Assembly: GCA_039025235.1 (NCBI GenBank)
Contig: JBCCOS010000001.1
Coordinates: 62,001-126,000, forward strand
Direction of reading: 5' to 3'
From: MED-G105 sp039025235
GTDB lineage: Bacteria; Pseudomonadota; Alphaproteobacteria; Caulobacterales; Parvularculaceae
DNA length: 64,000 bases
This document shows positions 40,596 to 49,386 of the stretch, one piece after another. The number at the start of each line of letters is the position of its first letter. The first letter of the stretch is position 1. A program made the translations under genes and the position numbers. The notes beneath the pieces are model-generated. The model was not told the DNA's origin and did not search any database. It saw only the letters and a program-made list of their open reading frames with translations.

Positions 40596-41828
40596 ATGAG
40601 TAGTAGCGTTATAATCGATGAGTTTGGCGTTGACGGGCGCGAGGCGCAGGATCTGGTAAGTCAACAACCCACCCAAAGAGGGCGGCGGCGCGGACCAAGT
40701 CGACTCGATACATCCTCTCTTGCCCATTGGTGGTGGTCCGTTGATACACCGATGATTTTGATTATCGCTGCCCTGATGGCGATTGGTATGGTTTTGTTGA
40801 TGGCTGCAGGGCCAAGCGCGGCCGCCAGGATCAGCGGTGGAATGAACAGTTTTCATTTTCCATTGAGGCAAGCAATGTTTATTATTCCAGCGCTCGCAGT
40901 CATTGTTGGTGTATCGATGATGTCCCCCTTACAGGCACGACGCCTTGGTTCGCTTGCCTTTCTCGGGGCCGGTGTTTCTTTGATTGGCGTTTTGTTGTTT
41001 GCACCAGAGATTAATGGCGCCCATCGTTGGTTCGTAATTGGTTCTTTTATGTTGCAGCCATCAGAGTTTTTTAAACCTGGTTTTATTGTGGTCGCTGCGT
41101 GGATGCTGTCTGAAACACGGCGACGGCCGCAATTCCCGGGGGTTTTTATTGCGATGGCTCTGTTCATCTTTGGGGTTGGACTGCTGGCTTTGCAGCCAGA
41201 CTTTGGCCAGGCCTGTCTTTTAACGGCGATCTGGATGGTGATGTTTTTTGTTTCTGGATGGAACCTCGCATGGCTGCTCACAATTGGAACCGGTGCCGCG
41301 GGCTTGCTCGCCGGGGGGTACTATTTTTCCGATCACCTTGCGGCGCGGATCCAAGGCTTTTTGGACCCCGCGTCAGAAGCGAATTATCAGGTTAATAAGT
41401 CCATTGAAGCGATTGCCCACGGTGGCCTTATGGGAAATGCTGGCGATCCAGCAAATGTGAAACTTCAGCTTCCCGATGCGCATACGGATTTCATTTTTGC
41501 CGTGGCGGGGGAGCATTACGGCTTCTTTTTCTGCCTTTTGGTGATCGGGCTTTATGCCGCCTTTATGCTTCGAGCATTTTACATGGCGGCACGGTCAAAA
41601 AGTGTTTTCGTGCAGTGTGCAGTATCGGGGCTTGGTGTCCTCATTGGCCTACAGGCCTTTATTAATATGGCAGTGGCGTTGCGGGCGCTTCCGGCAAAGG
41701 GGATGACGTTGCCGTTCATTTCTTATGGCGGTTCCTCACTTCTGGCTGTCGCGCTGTCCGCAGGTTTATTGCTTGCCTTTACGCGGCAGGCTGGGCCCGG
41801 GCGCACGCGACGAGAAATCATGCCATGA
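40596..41828 (+). CDS. ftsW: Septal peptidoglycan polymerase FtsW
   Basis: A 410-residue SEDS protein with about ten membrane spans. Signatures include FKPGFIVVAAWMLSE, LQPDFGQACLLTAIWMVMFF (the catalytic-region aspartate follows LQP), the acidic periplasmic loop PDAHTDFIFAVAGEHYGF, and LPAKGMTLPFISYGGSSLLA. The ~45-residue basic N-terminal tail (QPTQRGRRRGPSRLD) is cytoplasmic. AAGGAT precedes the ATG. FtsW polymerises glycan strands from lipid II with FtsI as partner. Its stop overlaps the murG start by 4 bp. Confidence 0.95.
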   Translation: MSSSVIIDEFGVDGREAQDLVSQQPTQRGRRRGPSRLDTSSLAHWWWSVDTPMILIIAALMAIGMVLLMAAGPSAAARISGGMNSFHFPLRQAMFIIPALAVIVGVSMMSPLQARRLGSLAFLGAGVSLIGVLLFAPEINGAHRWFVIGSFMLQPSEFFKPGFIVVAAWMLSETRRRPQFPGVFIAMALFIFGVGLLALQPDFGQACLLTAIWMVMFFVSGWNLAWLLTIGTGAAGLLAGGYYFSDHLAARIQGFLDPASEANYQVNKSIEAIAHGGLMGNAGDPANVKLQLPDAHTDFIFAVAGEHYGFFFCLLVIGLYAAFMLRAFYMAARSKSVFVQCAVSGLGVLIGLQAFINMAVALRALPAKGMTLPFISYGGSSLLAVALSAGLLLAFTRQAGPGRTRREIMP

Positions 41829-42997
41829 CCCATGCTGATAAAATTGCAGAGGCGACAAGCGATAAGCCGCTGGTTGCGCTGGCGGCAGGCGGCACCGGTG
41901 GCCACATGTTTCCGGCGGCTGCGTTGGCAGAAGAACTACAGCGGCGGGCGCGGCGTGTTCTTCTGATTACAGACGTTCGAGGACAGCGTTTTACCGATGG
42001 TTTTAAGGCTGACGATGCGATCTTAATTACGGCCGGCAGCCCAAGTTTTGGCGGGTTCGCGGCAAAGGCGCTATCAGCGTTTTCTATTGTGGGTGGTTTG
42101 ACGGTGTCCATGTCAAACTTCAAGCGGCTTGGCGTTGCCGCCGTCGTTGGCTTTGGCGGCTATCCTTCGTTGCCCGCCGTCGGTGCTGCCACCTTTATGC
42201 GCTTACCGTTTGGTGTGCACGAACAAAATGGTGTGCTTGGTCGGACAAACCGATTGGTTGTGAAGCATGCAAAATTTGTCGCCCATGCCTTTCCGGCGTT
42301 GAATCGTCTGCCAAAAAACAGTGCTGACACGATTGAAGTGGGCAATCCTGTGCGCGATGCCGTAATGGATGTAAGCAATACGGAGTATCATGCTCCTTCG
42401 AGCGCTGATGTCATAAAGCTTCTTGTTTTTGGGGGCAGTCAAGGGGCGAGCGTTTTTTCCCATTCTGTTCCCGCCGCCATTGCAAAACTTCCTGAAGCGA
42501 TCAAGAGGCGCATCAAAGTTGTACAACAGGCGCGAGATGCAGACCTGGCGCGTGTAAAAGCGGCTTATGATGAGGCGGGCGTCGAGGCGGAAACAGCGCC
42601 GTTCTTTAAAGACTTGCCGCAACGGATTGCCAATGCGCATTTAGTGATCGGACGGGCCGGCGCCTCCACCGTGACGGAATTGTCGATCATTGGTCGCCCA
42701 TCGGTTTTAACGCCGCTTCCCAGCGCTATGGATGACCATCAAACGGGCAACGCAAAAATTTTATCGAATGCGGGCGGCGCCGTATTAGCGCCTGAGGGCG
42801 AGGACTTTACCGAAAATTTATCGAACACCCTTGAAACTCTGTTTATAACAGAGGGCCGTTTGGCCGAAATGGCCGGGGCCGCGAAAGGTGTCGTGAAAAC
42901 CAAGGCAGCCGCGCGCCTTGCCGATTTAGTAGACGCCCGCCTTTTGGGCGGTGCCGTGGAGACGAACTCGAATGGTTTGCAGTCCGCCCATGCCTGA
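41825..42997 (+). CDS. murG: UDP-GlcNAc transferase MurG
   Basis: A 390-residue GT28 glycosyltransferase. The N-terminal glycine loop is ALAAGGTGGHMFPAAALAEE; GFGGYPSLPAVGAA, PFGVHEQNGVLGRTNR, VFGGSQGASVFSH, IGRAGASTVTELSIIGRPSV and DDHQTGNAKIL (UDP-GlcNAc site) are all intact. It turns lipid I into lipid II at the inner face of the membrane. It overlaps ftsW by 4 bp. Confidence 0.96.
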   Translation: MTHADKIAEATSDKPLVALAAGGTGGHMFPAAALAEELQRRARRVLLITDVRGQRFTDGFKADDAILITAGSPSFGGFAAKALSAFSIVGGLTVSMSNFKRLGVAAVVGFGGYPSLPAVGAATFMRLPFGVHEQNGVLGRTNRLVVKHAKFVAHAFPALNRLPKNSADTIEVGNPVRDAVMDVSNTEYHAPSSADVIKLLVFGGSQGASVFSHSVPAAIAKLPEAIKRRIKVVQQARDADLARVKAAYDEAGVEAETAPFFKDLPQRIANAHLVIGRAGASTVTELSIIGRPSVLTPLPSAMDDHQTGNAKILSNAGGAVLAPEGEDFTENLSNTLETLFITEGRLAEMAGAAKGVVKTKAAARLADLVDARLLGGAVETNSNGLQSAHA

Positions 42998-43096
42998 TTG
43001 TTGTGCGCAAATTTTTCTGACCTCATGTTGCGAAAGCGGGGATCTTCAGATCGCGCGCGACTGGAGCCTATGGGCGCAAGGACGCTATTGCGTATC

Positions 43097-44656
43097 ATGA
43101 CGCCACGGCAAAATTCTTCCACTGGGACGCCGGAAACGGCTGTAAGGCTTCCGTTTGAATCCGGCGTCATTCATTTTGTCGGTATTGGCGGTATTGGTAT
43201 GTCTGGTATTGCCGAGGTCATGCACAATCTTGGCTATACCGTACAAGGGTCCGATATTGCGGAAGGGGGGGCGGTCAAACGCTTGCGCGGACTTGGTCTC
43301 GACATTGCCATTGGTCACGACCCTGAGAATGTCGCAAGGGCCGAAGCCGTTGTAATCTCCACAGCGATCCGCGCCGATAACCCTGAACTGCTTGCCGCAC
43401 GCGCGCGGGGCATTCCTGTCGTTCGCCGTGCGGATATGTTGGCCGAATTGATGCGCCTCAAATGGACAATTTCCGTTGCTGGTGCCCATGGTAAGACAAC
43501 GACGACGACAATGCTTGCTGCTTTGTTTGATGAGGCGGGCCTCGATCCTACGGTTATCAATGGCGGCATTATTAACGCCTATGGCGCCAATGCGCGCATC
43601 GGTGAAGGCGACTGGATGATTGTTGAGGCTGACGAGAGCGATGGGGCTTTCCTCCGATTGCCGACGACAGTCGCGGTTGTGACAAATATCGATCCGGAAC
43701 ATTTGGACTATTGGGGTGATTTCGATCGTCTGCGCCGTGCCTTTGACGCTTTTATCGAGAACACGCCCTTTTATGGCTTCGGCGTTGTTTGTTTGGACCA
43801 CCCGGAAGTTCAGGCGCTTGTTGGGCGTGTCACGGATCGTCGCCTCATCACTTATGGCGCTAATCCGCAAGCGGATGTTCGTGCTGAAAATGTTACCTTC
43901 GAAGGGGGTGAGGCCCGCTTTGACATCGTCTTTCGCGAGCGTAATGGCGATGGAGAAAGCGAAACCATTGCGCGTATTGATGATACACGCCTTCCGATGC
44001 CGGGGGTGCATAATGTTTTAAATGCGCTTGCCGCTGCGGCTGTGGCACGCCGCGTTGGCGCAAGTGATAAGGCGATCAAAGCGGGTTTTGCCAACTTTGC
44101 CGGGGTTAAACGCCGCTTTACTATTGTTGGTGAGGCGTCGTTTCCGGCACAGGGCGCCCAATACGATAAGCCGAAACCGCGTGCAGGAAAAGCCGGTAAG
44201 AAAAAACTTCAAGCCGTAGGCGGCACCGTTACTGTGGTTGACGATTATGGTCACCATCCGGCTGAGATATCAGCCGTCTTGGGCGCGGCACGCAATGTTT
44301 CTAGTGGTAAAATCATCGCCGTTGTTCAGCCGCACCGCTATACGCGCTTGCGCGAATTATTTGACGACTTTTGCGCGTGTTTTAATGAGGCGGATGCGGT
44401 CTTCGTTTCGGATGTTTATGCGGCAGGTGAGGCACCGCTTGATGGGTTTGATAAAGCGTCACTGACCGCGGGCATTGCTGAGCATGGTCATCGCGCTGTC
44501 TACGCGTTAGAAGAATGGGCAGCATTGCCCAGCGCCGTCGCCGATATTGCAGAGCCGGGTGACATGGTCGTCTGCCTCGGCGCTGGTGACATTACGAAAT
44601 ATGCAAATGCGTTACCCGGACAATTAGAGATAGCGTTGCGGGAGCTTAAGACATGA
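43097..44656 (+). CDS. murC: UDP-MurNAc:L-alanine ligase MurC with a basic insertion
   Basis: About 519 residues from ATG 43097; other in-frame starts at 43070 and 43025 remain possible, none with a strong ribosome site. Blocks are IHFVGIGGIGMSGIAEVM, ATP loop VAGAHGKTTTTTML, EADESDGAFL, TNIDPEHLDYWGDF and VDDYGHHPAEISAVL. Between GVKRRFTIVGE and the VTVVDDYGHH strand there is a ~30-residue basic insert (YDKPKPRAGKAGKKKLQAV) not found in typical MurC, at the join of the central and C-terminal domains. It adds L-Ala to UDP-MurNAc. The stop overlaps murB by 4 bp. Confidence 0.93.
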   Translation: MTPRQNSSTGTPETAVRLPFESGVIHFVGIGGIGMSGIAEVMHNLGYTVQGSDIAEGGAVKRLRGLGLDIAIGHDPENVARAEAVVISTAIRADNPELLAARARGIPVVRRADMLAELMRLKWTISVAGAHGKTTTTTMLAALFDEAGLDPTVINGGIINAYGANARIGEGDWMIVEADESDGAFLRLPTTVAVVTNIDPEHLDYWGDFDRLRRAFDAFIENTPFYGFGVVCLDHPEVQALVGRVTDRRLITYGANPQADVRAENVTFEGGEARFDIVFRERNGDGESETIARIDDTRLPMPGVHNVLNALAAAAVARRVGASDKAIKAGFANFAGVKRRFTIVGEASFPAQGAQYDKPKPRAGKAGKKKLQAVGGTVTVVDDYGHHPAEISAVLGAARNVSSGKIIAVVQPHRYTRLRELFDDFCACFNEADAVFVSDVYAAGEAPLDGFDKASLTAGIAEHGHRAVYALEEWAALPSAVADIAEPGDMVVCLGAGDITKYANALPGQLEIALRELKT

Positions 44657-45582
44657 GCAAACGCATCGGCATTAATGACTTACCTCTCGTGAGGGGACGC
44701 TATACTGAGGCTGCGGATATGTCGGCAATCACTTGGTTGCGTGTGGGCGGGCCCGCTGATGTGCTGTTTGCGCCCGCTGACGAAGACGATCTTGCGAGCT
44801 TCCTGAAACAAACGTCACCGGATATTCCGGTTACGGTTATTGGTGTCGGGTCAAACCTTCTCGTGCGCGATGGTGGTGTGCGGGGGGTGGTTATCAGGCT
44901 CGCCCGCCCGTTTGCAGATATTTCAATTGAGGGGGCGCAAGTGACCGCCGGCGCCGCGGCCCTTGATGCACAAGTTGCACGCGCCGCAGCGAAAGCTGGC
45001 GTGGCAGGCCTAGAGTTTTATCGTGGTGTTCCCGGAACCATAGGGGGCGCCTTACGAATGAATGCTGGCGCATACGGAACAGAGACAGGCGATATCCTCG
45101 TCTCTGCTGTTGCCTATGATCGCGCGGGCCATCGATATGATCTGTCACCAGATGATATGGGTTTTGCCTATCGTCATTCATCCGTACCCGATGATTTTGT
45201 CTTTACCCGAGCCATATTTGAGGGGCTGCCGGGTGAGACACAACAGATCGAGGCACGGATGGCAGAGATCATGGCGGCGCGGGAAGCGAGCCAGCCAATT
45301 CGCGAACGGACGGGCGGGTCAACATTCGCCAATCCGGATGTTGCAGCGTCCGGTGGCCGAAAGTCTTGGCAATTGATCGATTCTATTGGCGGGCGCGGAC
45401 GCATTATCGGCGATGCCCAGGTTTCGGAACAGCACTGCAACTTTATGATTAATCGGGGGAACGCAACGGCCGATGATCTTGAGACGCTCGTTGAAGGGTT
45501 GCGCAGCGATGTCGCGCGCGAAACAGGCGTTGAGCTGCGCTGGGAAATCAAGCGCATTGGCGAACCAGCGGAGATGGTGTGA
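44653..45582 (+). CDS. murB: UDP-N-acetylenolpyruvoylglucosamine reductase MurB
   Basis: A 309-residue FAD enzyme. TWLRVGGPADVLF, VIGVGSNLLVRDGGVRGVVI, FYRGVPGTIGGALRMNAGAYG and RTGGSTFANPD (the catalytic serine is here) followed by SEQHCNFMINRGNATADDL are the family marks. It reduces UDP-GlcNAc-enolpyruvate to UDP-MurNAc with NADPH. It overlaps murC by 4 bp and ends 36 bp before ddl. Confidence 0.95.
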   Translation: MSKRIGINDLPLVRGRYTEAADMSAITWLRVGGPADVLFAPADEDDLASFLKQTSPDIPVTVIGVGSNLLVRDGGVRGVVIRLARPFADISIEGAQVTAGAAALDAQVARAAAKAGVAGLEFYRGVPGTIGGALRMNAGAYGTETGDILVSAVAYDRAGHRYDLSPDDMGFAYRHSSVPDDFVFTRAIFEGLPGETQQIEARMAEIMAAREASQPIRERTGGSTFANPDVAASGGRKSWQLIDSIGGRGRIIGDAQVSEQHCNFMINRGNATADDLETLVEGLRSDVARETGVELRWEIKRIGEPAEMV

Positions 45583-45618
45583 TGAAGCAAGTTTTATCCT
45601 ATAATTTCGGAGACCGTC

Positions 45619-46539
45619 ATGGCCGCTAAACGTGTTGCTGTCCTAAAAGGGGGATGGTCGCCAGAGCGTGATGTTTCGCTAAACTCTGGTGCAGCCGCCG
45701 CGAGAGCATTAAGCGATCAGGGGTTCGATGTGGTTGAAATCGACGCGGACCGAAACCTTGCGAACGTTTTAACCGATGCACGACCAGATGTTGTTTTTAA
45801 TGCATTGCACGGACAATGGGGCGAAGATGGGTGTGTGCAAGGGGTCTTAGAAATCCTCGGGCTACCCTACACCCATTCGGGCGTTATGGCCTCGTCGCTG
45901 GCGATGGATAAGCAACGAGCAAAAGGTGTTCTCGCGGGTGCGGGCATTCCATCGCCAAAGGGATTTATTGCGCCTTTGCGAGAAGCTGCCGCCGCCCATT
46001 ACATTGATCCGCCCTATGTGATTAAGCCTAATGCACAAGGCTCATCGGTTGGCATTCATATTGTTCGCAAAGGCGCGACCCGTCCGCCAGAGGTGCTGTT
46101 GTCTGACGACTGGTCGTTTGGCGAAGAGGTGCTGGTCGAAGAATTCATTGCCGGTCGTGAACTAACGGTCGCGGTGCTCGGCGATCGCGCTCTTTGTGTC
46201 ACTGAAATTACAACCAACCTCGCCTTTTATGATTATGAGGCGAAATATGCAGCTGGAGGGTCGCAACATGAATTGCCTGCACGTCTGCCGAAAGAGATTG
46301 AACAAAGATGCCTCGACTATGCGCTTAAGGCACACAAAGCGCTTGGCTGTCGCGGGTTGTCACGTGCCGATTTTCGATTTGACGGAACAAGAGGGATTGA
46401 CGGTATCGTCTGCCTGGAGGTCAATACGCAACCTGGCCTAACGGCAACATCGCTTGCCCCGGAACAGGCTGCACATTGTGGGATTGATTTTCCGTCCTTA
46501 TGCCAATGGATGGTGGAGGATGCGTCTTGCGCACGATAG
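45619..46539 (+). CDS. ddl: D-alanine--D-alanine ligase
   Basis: A 306-residue ATP-grasp ligase. It starts KRVAVLKGGWSPERDVSLNSG; FNALHGQWGEDGCVQG, YTHSGVMASSLAMDKQ, PYVIKPNAQGSSVGIHIV, EEFIAGRELTVAVLG and CLEVNTQPGLTATSLAP supply the substrate, ATP and Mg sites. GGAG lies 6 nt before the ATG. It makes the D-Ala-D-Ala dipeptide used by MurF. Confidence 0.95.
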   Translation: MAAKRVAVLKGGWSPERDVSLNSGAAAARALSDQGFDVVEIDADRNLANVLTDARPDVVFNALHGQWGEDGCVQGVLEILGLPYTHSGVMASSLAMDKQRAKGVLAGAGIPSPKGFIAPLREAAAAHYIDPPYVIKPNAQGSSVGIHIVRKGATRPPEVLLSDDWSFGEEVLVEEFIAGRELTVAVLGDRALCVTEITTNLAFYDYEAKYAAGGSQHELPARLPKEIEQRCLDYALKAHKALGCRGLSRADFRFDGTRGIDGIVCLEVNTQPGLTATSLAPEQAAHCGIDFPSLCQWMVEDASCAR

Positions 46540-46597
46540 TGCTTGCAAAACAACCGATGTGGTAACAGTAAACGAGAGTAGTGTGAAAGGGTTCGTC

Positions 46598-47515
46598 GTG
46601 AGCAGGACGGCAAAGACCAAACGTGGCCCCGCAGGGAAACGGAAAACCGCAAAGCGTAAATCTTCAACGCGTGTTCATGCACGGCGGGATACGGGTCGTG
46701 TGCGTCGCAATACCTATGACGAGCGGGAATATGCTGGCATTGCGTTCAACCGTATTGTGATGATTAGTGCCGCCGGCATTTGCATGGTCGCCCTCGTGAT
46801 TGGCGGTGTTCTTTGGTCGGGTGGATATGTGGGCGGCGCAGCGAATGTTGTGAATGAAAAGGCAGCAGGTGTCGCTCGTGATGTCGGTTTCAAGGTCAAG
46901 AAGATTACCCTTCGCGGCGCCCATGACACCGCCCATGCCGATGTTCTTGATGCGGTGGGGCCGATCGTGGGCGAGTCTATTCTTCATGTGGATTTGGACG
47001 GCGCCCGTGCCCGCGTCGAAGAATTGGGATGGGTGCGTGTTGCCGCCGTCACACGTCTTTTACCTGATACCATTAACGTGTCAGTGCGCGAGCGTCGACC
47101 TAGCGCCGTATGGCAACACGATGGCGTTCTTGCCCTTATTGATGCAAGCGGTGCGGTTATTCAGACGATTTCCGGCGACGCGTACTCCCAGCTTCCCATG
47201 GTGGTTGGGGCGGGTGCGCCCGAAGCAGCGTCGGGCGTTTTAAAAGCGCTTACCGACCATCCAGCAATTTCCGAGCGCATTCATGCTTTGATCCGTATTG
47301 GTGAGCGCCGTTGGGACCTAAAATTGCGCAATGGTTTGATCATAAAATTGCCTGACTCGGCGCGTCCAACCGTACAAGCTGCCGCAATAAATGAGTTGTC
47401 GCAGCTCCATGATGCCCAAGGCATCCTTGACCAGGAAATCGAATATATCGATCTTCTAGATCCTGATCGGGTGCTGATGCGTCGTCGCGGCCAAACTGCT
47501 TTGATCGATAGATAA
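46598..47515 (+). CDS. ftsQ: Cell division protein FtsQ
   Basis: About 305 residues from a GTG at 46598, chosen because AAAGGG lies 6 nt upstream; a longer frame would overlap ddl. A very basic cytoplasmic tail (KRKTAKRKSSTRVHARRD) precedes one membrane span (IVMISAAGICMVALVIGGVLW). The POTRA domain reads FKVKKITLRGAHDTAHADVL...GWVRVAAVTRLLPDTINVSV, then the FtsQ/DivIB beta domain. FtsQ is the divisome scaffold that binds FtsL-FtsB. ftsA follows 87 bp downstream. Confidence 0.92.
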   Translation: MSRTAKTKRGPAGKRKTAKRKSSTRVHARRDTGRVRRNTYDEREYAGIAFNRIVMISAAGICMVALVIGGVLWSGGYVGGAANVVNEKAAGVARDVGFKVKKITLRGAHDTAHADVLDAVGPIVGESILHVDLDGARARVEELGWVRVAAVTRLLPDTINVSVRERRPSAVWQHDGVLALIDASGAVIQTISGDAYSQLPMVVGAGAPEAASGVLKALTDHPAISERIHALIRIGERRWDLKLRNGLIIKLPDSARPTVQAAAINELSQLHDAQGILDQEIEYIDLLDPDRVLMRRRGQTALIDR

Positions 47516-47602
47516 CGCGGGTCGTATCGGTGTCGACAATTATTCTGTTGGCGTTGACGTGCCCATCGAAGGCAGAGCGCGGAGTAAAACCAAAGAAAAA
47601 CA

Positions 47603-49066
47603 ATGGCGAATGCGATTTCGAAAAAACGCTCTCAACTAAAAGATGCCCGCATCGTTGCGGCAATTGATATTGGAGGCGCCAAAGCATCTTGTGTGATCGC
47701 GTCGCTGGCCCCTTTAGGCAACGGTTCGTTTGAACCCGATGTTTTGGGCGTTGGCCAATGTGGCGAACGAAAAGCCTCCGATCAAAAAACGTCCGGTGTA
47801 CGGGCAGGGCAAAAATCAAGTAATCGGAGTGGCACCAATGGCCAGATTGGGTCCCACTCTAAATCTCATTCTGGGATGCCCGCCGGATTTGGGTTGTCAG
47901 GTTTAAGTTCTGGCCTTGGTGATGTTGAACGGAATTTGCGTGGTGCCGTTGATGCGGCAGAACGTATGGCCGGTGAGCAAATAAAATCGGCCTTTGTCGC
48001 GGTGCCCGGGCGACAATTAAAGAGTAGACGCATTGGTGTTGACCTGCCTCTGTCCGGTGGAATTGTCACGCGTGAAGATATTGCCGATTGCCTCGCCGAA
48101 GCGAAGAGAAATCAGTCTGAAGGGTTTGCGCCGCTTCATGCCCAGCCGATCCGGCATATTCTCGATGGCGAGGCGCTCACCGGTTCGGCCATAGGTTTAG
48201 CGGGGGATATTCTTACGACGGAGGTTTTAAGTCTTGGTGTGCGCGAAACGACGGCGAGCAATGTCGAAGGTTTAATGCATCGATGTGGTCTTGAGCCGGA
48301 TGCTTTTGTCGCTGCGCCCTATGCCGCTGCAGAGGCAACGCTCATCGATGATGAAAAAGAACTCGGCGCCGTTCTTATTGATATGGGCGCCCGGCATACC
48401 GATTACGCTGTCTATGAGCGGGGCTCTCTCACCGCTGTTGGTGGTATTGCCCTCGGCAGCGAACACATCACCCGAGATATTGCGCAGGTGTTTAGCGCGC
48501 CTATCGCGGATGCAGAGCGCGCAAAAATTTTTCATGGATCGGCCCTTAGCGCACCCGGTGATGAGCATCGTCTCATTGAATTTCCGCAGTTAGGTGTGAA
48601 TGGCGAAATTGAACGCCAATCGCGTGCCGAATTGTCGGAAGTGATTGCATCACGCCTTGAAGAAATTTTTGAAAAGACCTTGGAGGCCATGGCGGCGCAC
48701 CAGGGTGTGCGGGGTGATGGCTCAAACGAGGCTGGCGTGAATGTGCGCCGCGTCGTGTTGACCGGCGGTGGTAGCCTATTGTTAGGGGCAGCCGAAACAG
48801 CCGAGCGCGTGATTGGTGCAAAGGCGCGTCTTGGTCGGCCGGTGTCGCTCATGGGGGCGCCAGCTGCCGCATGTGCGCCGCAATTCGCATCGGTCGTTGG
48901 TGTCGTCCAGTATGCGGCCTTCGGTGCCAGGGGCGTTACCGATGCTGATACTGTCGGCGCAACAATTCATGGTCTAGGAAGAATTCCGGGGGCGGAACGA
49001 TTGATGCGTTCAGGAAGTGGGCGTGCCTTGTCGGCAATGGGTTCCTGGTTACGTCAGAACTTTTAA
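47603..49066 (+). CDS. ftsA: Cell division protein FtsA with a ~45-residue insertion
   Basis: A 487-residue actin-like protein (usual ~420-440). The first phosphate loop is VAAIDIGGAKASCVIA; VLIDMGARHTDYAVYERGSL and RRVVLTGGGSLLLGAAE are the other nucleotide motifs, and the amphipathic C-terminal membrane helix is present as ALSAMGSWLRQNF. After VLGVGQCGER, residues ~55-100 are a low-complexity Ser/Gly/Lys stretch (QKSSNRSGTNGQIGSHSKSH) inserted before VERNLRGAVDAAERMAG in domain 1A. FtsA ties FtsZ filaments to the membrane. Confidence 0.94.
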   Translation: MANAISKKRSQLKDARIVAAIDIGGAKASCVIASLAPLGNGSFEPDVLGVGQCGERKASDQKTSGVRAGQKSSNRSGTNGQIGSHSKSHSGMPAGFGLSGLSSGLGDVERNLRGAVDAAERMAGEQIKSAFVAVPGRQLKSRRIGVDLPLSGGIVTREDIADCLAEAKRNQSEGFAPLHAQPIRHILDGEALTGSAIGLAGDILTTEVLSLGVRETTASNVEGLMHRCGLEPDAFVAAPYAAAEATLIDDEKELGAVLIDMGARHTDYAVYERGSLTAVGGIALGSEHITRDIAQVFSAPIADAERAKIFHGSALSAPGDEHRLIEFPQLGVNGEIERQSRAELSEVIASRLEEIFEKTLEAMAAHQGVRGDGSNEAGVNVRRVVLTGGGSLLLGAAETAERVIGAKARLGRPVSLMGAPAAACAPQFASVVGVVQYAAFGARGVTDADTVGATIHGLGRIPGAERLMRSGSGRALSAMGSWLRQNF

Positions 49067-49121
49067 GTGTCGACGTTGCTGGAAACTGAAACAGAGAACA
49101 AAAAAACGTCAGTTAAGCCCA

Positions 49122-49136
49122 TTAATTCTTTCTTAA
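49122..49136. promoter_or_regulatory. Perfect CtrA box upstream of ftsZ
   Basis: TTAA-TTCTTTC-TTAA matches the CtrA consensus exactly and lies 251 bp before the ftsZ start. In Caulobacter CtrA represses the ftsZ promoter, so the same control is likely here. Confidence 0.72.
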
Positions 49137-49232
49137 CCCCCATGACAAGCGTCACGAACAGGGAGAGAAACATTAAATGGGGTGTGACCCGTTTCAGCGG
49201 ACAACACATTTCATGGTGTTGCTTAGGCGGCA

Positions 49233-49247
49233 TTAATCTTTTGGTAA
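49233..49247. promoter_or_regulatory. Second, near-perfect CtrA-type box upstream of ftsZ
   Basis: TTAA-TCTTTTG-GTAA differs from the CtrA consensus at one fixed position. It lies 97 bp downstream of the first box and 140 bp before ftsZ, in the part of the 320-bp gap most likely to hold the ftsZ promoter. Confidence 0.5.
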
Positions 49248-49386
49248 TAGTTCTGAACGAAATTTTAACCATGTACAAATTTGCGGCGAGCCACGCGCGG
49301 CCAGTAGACGGGACTGATGGGATATTGATTTCCCATCAGCATGCTGGACGAGGTCATGGCGCTGGACACGCAAGCGGGAGCGATCG

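Noticed and set aside
43085..44011. 308-codon minus-strand frame inside murC
   Set aside because: Shadow of murC, which has all catalytic motifs on the other strand.
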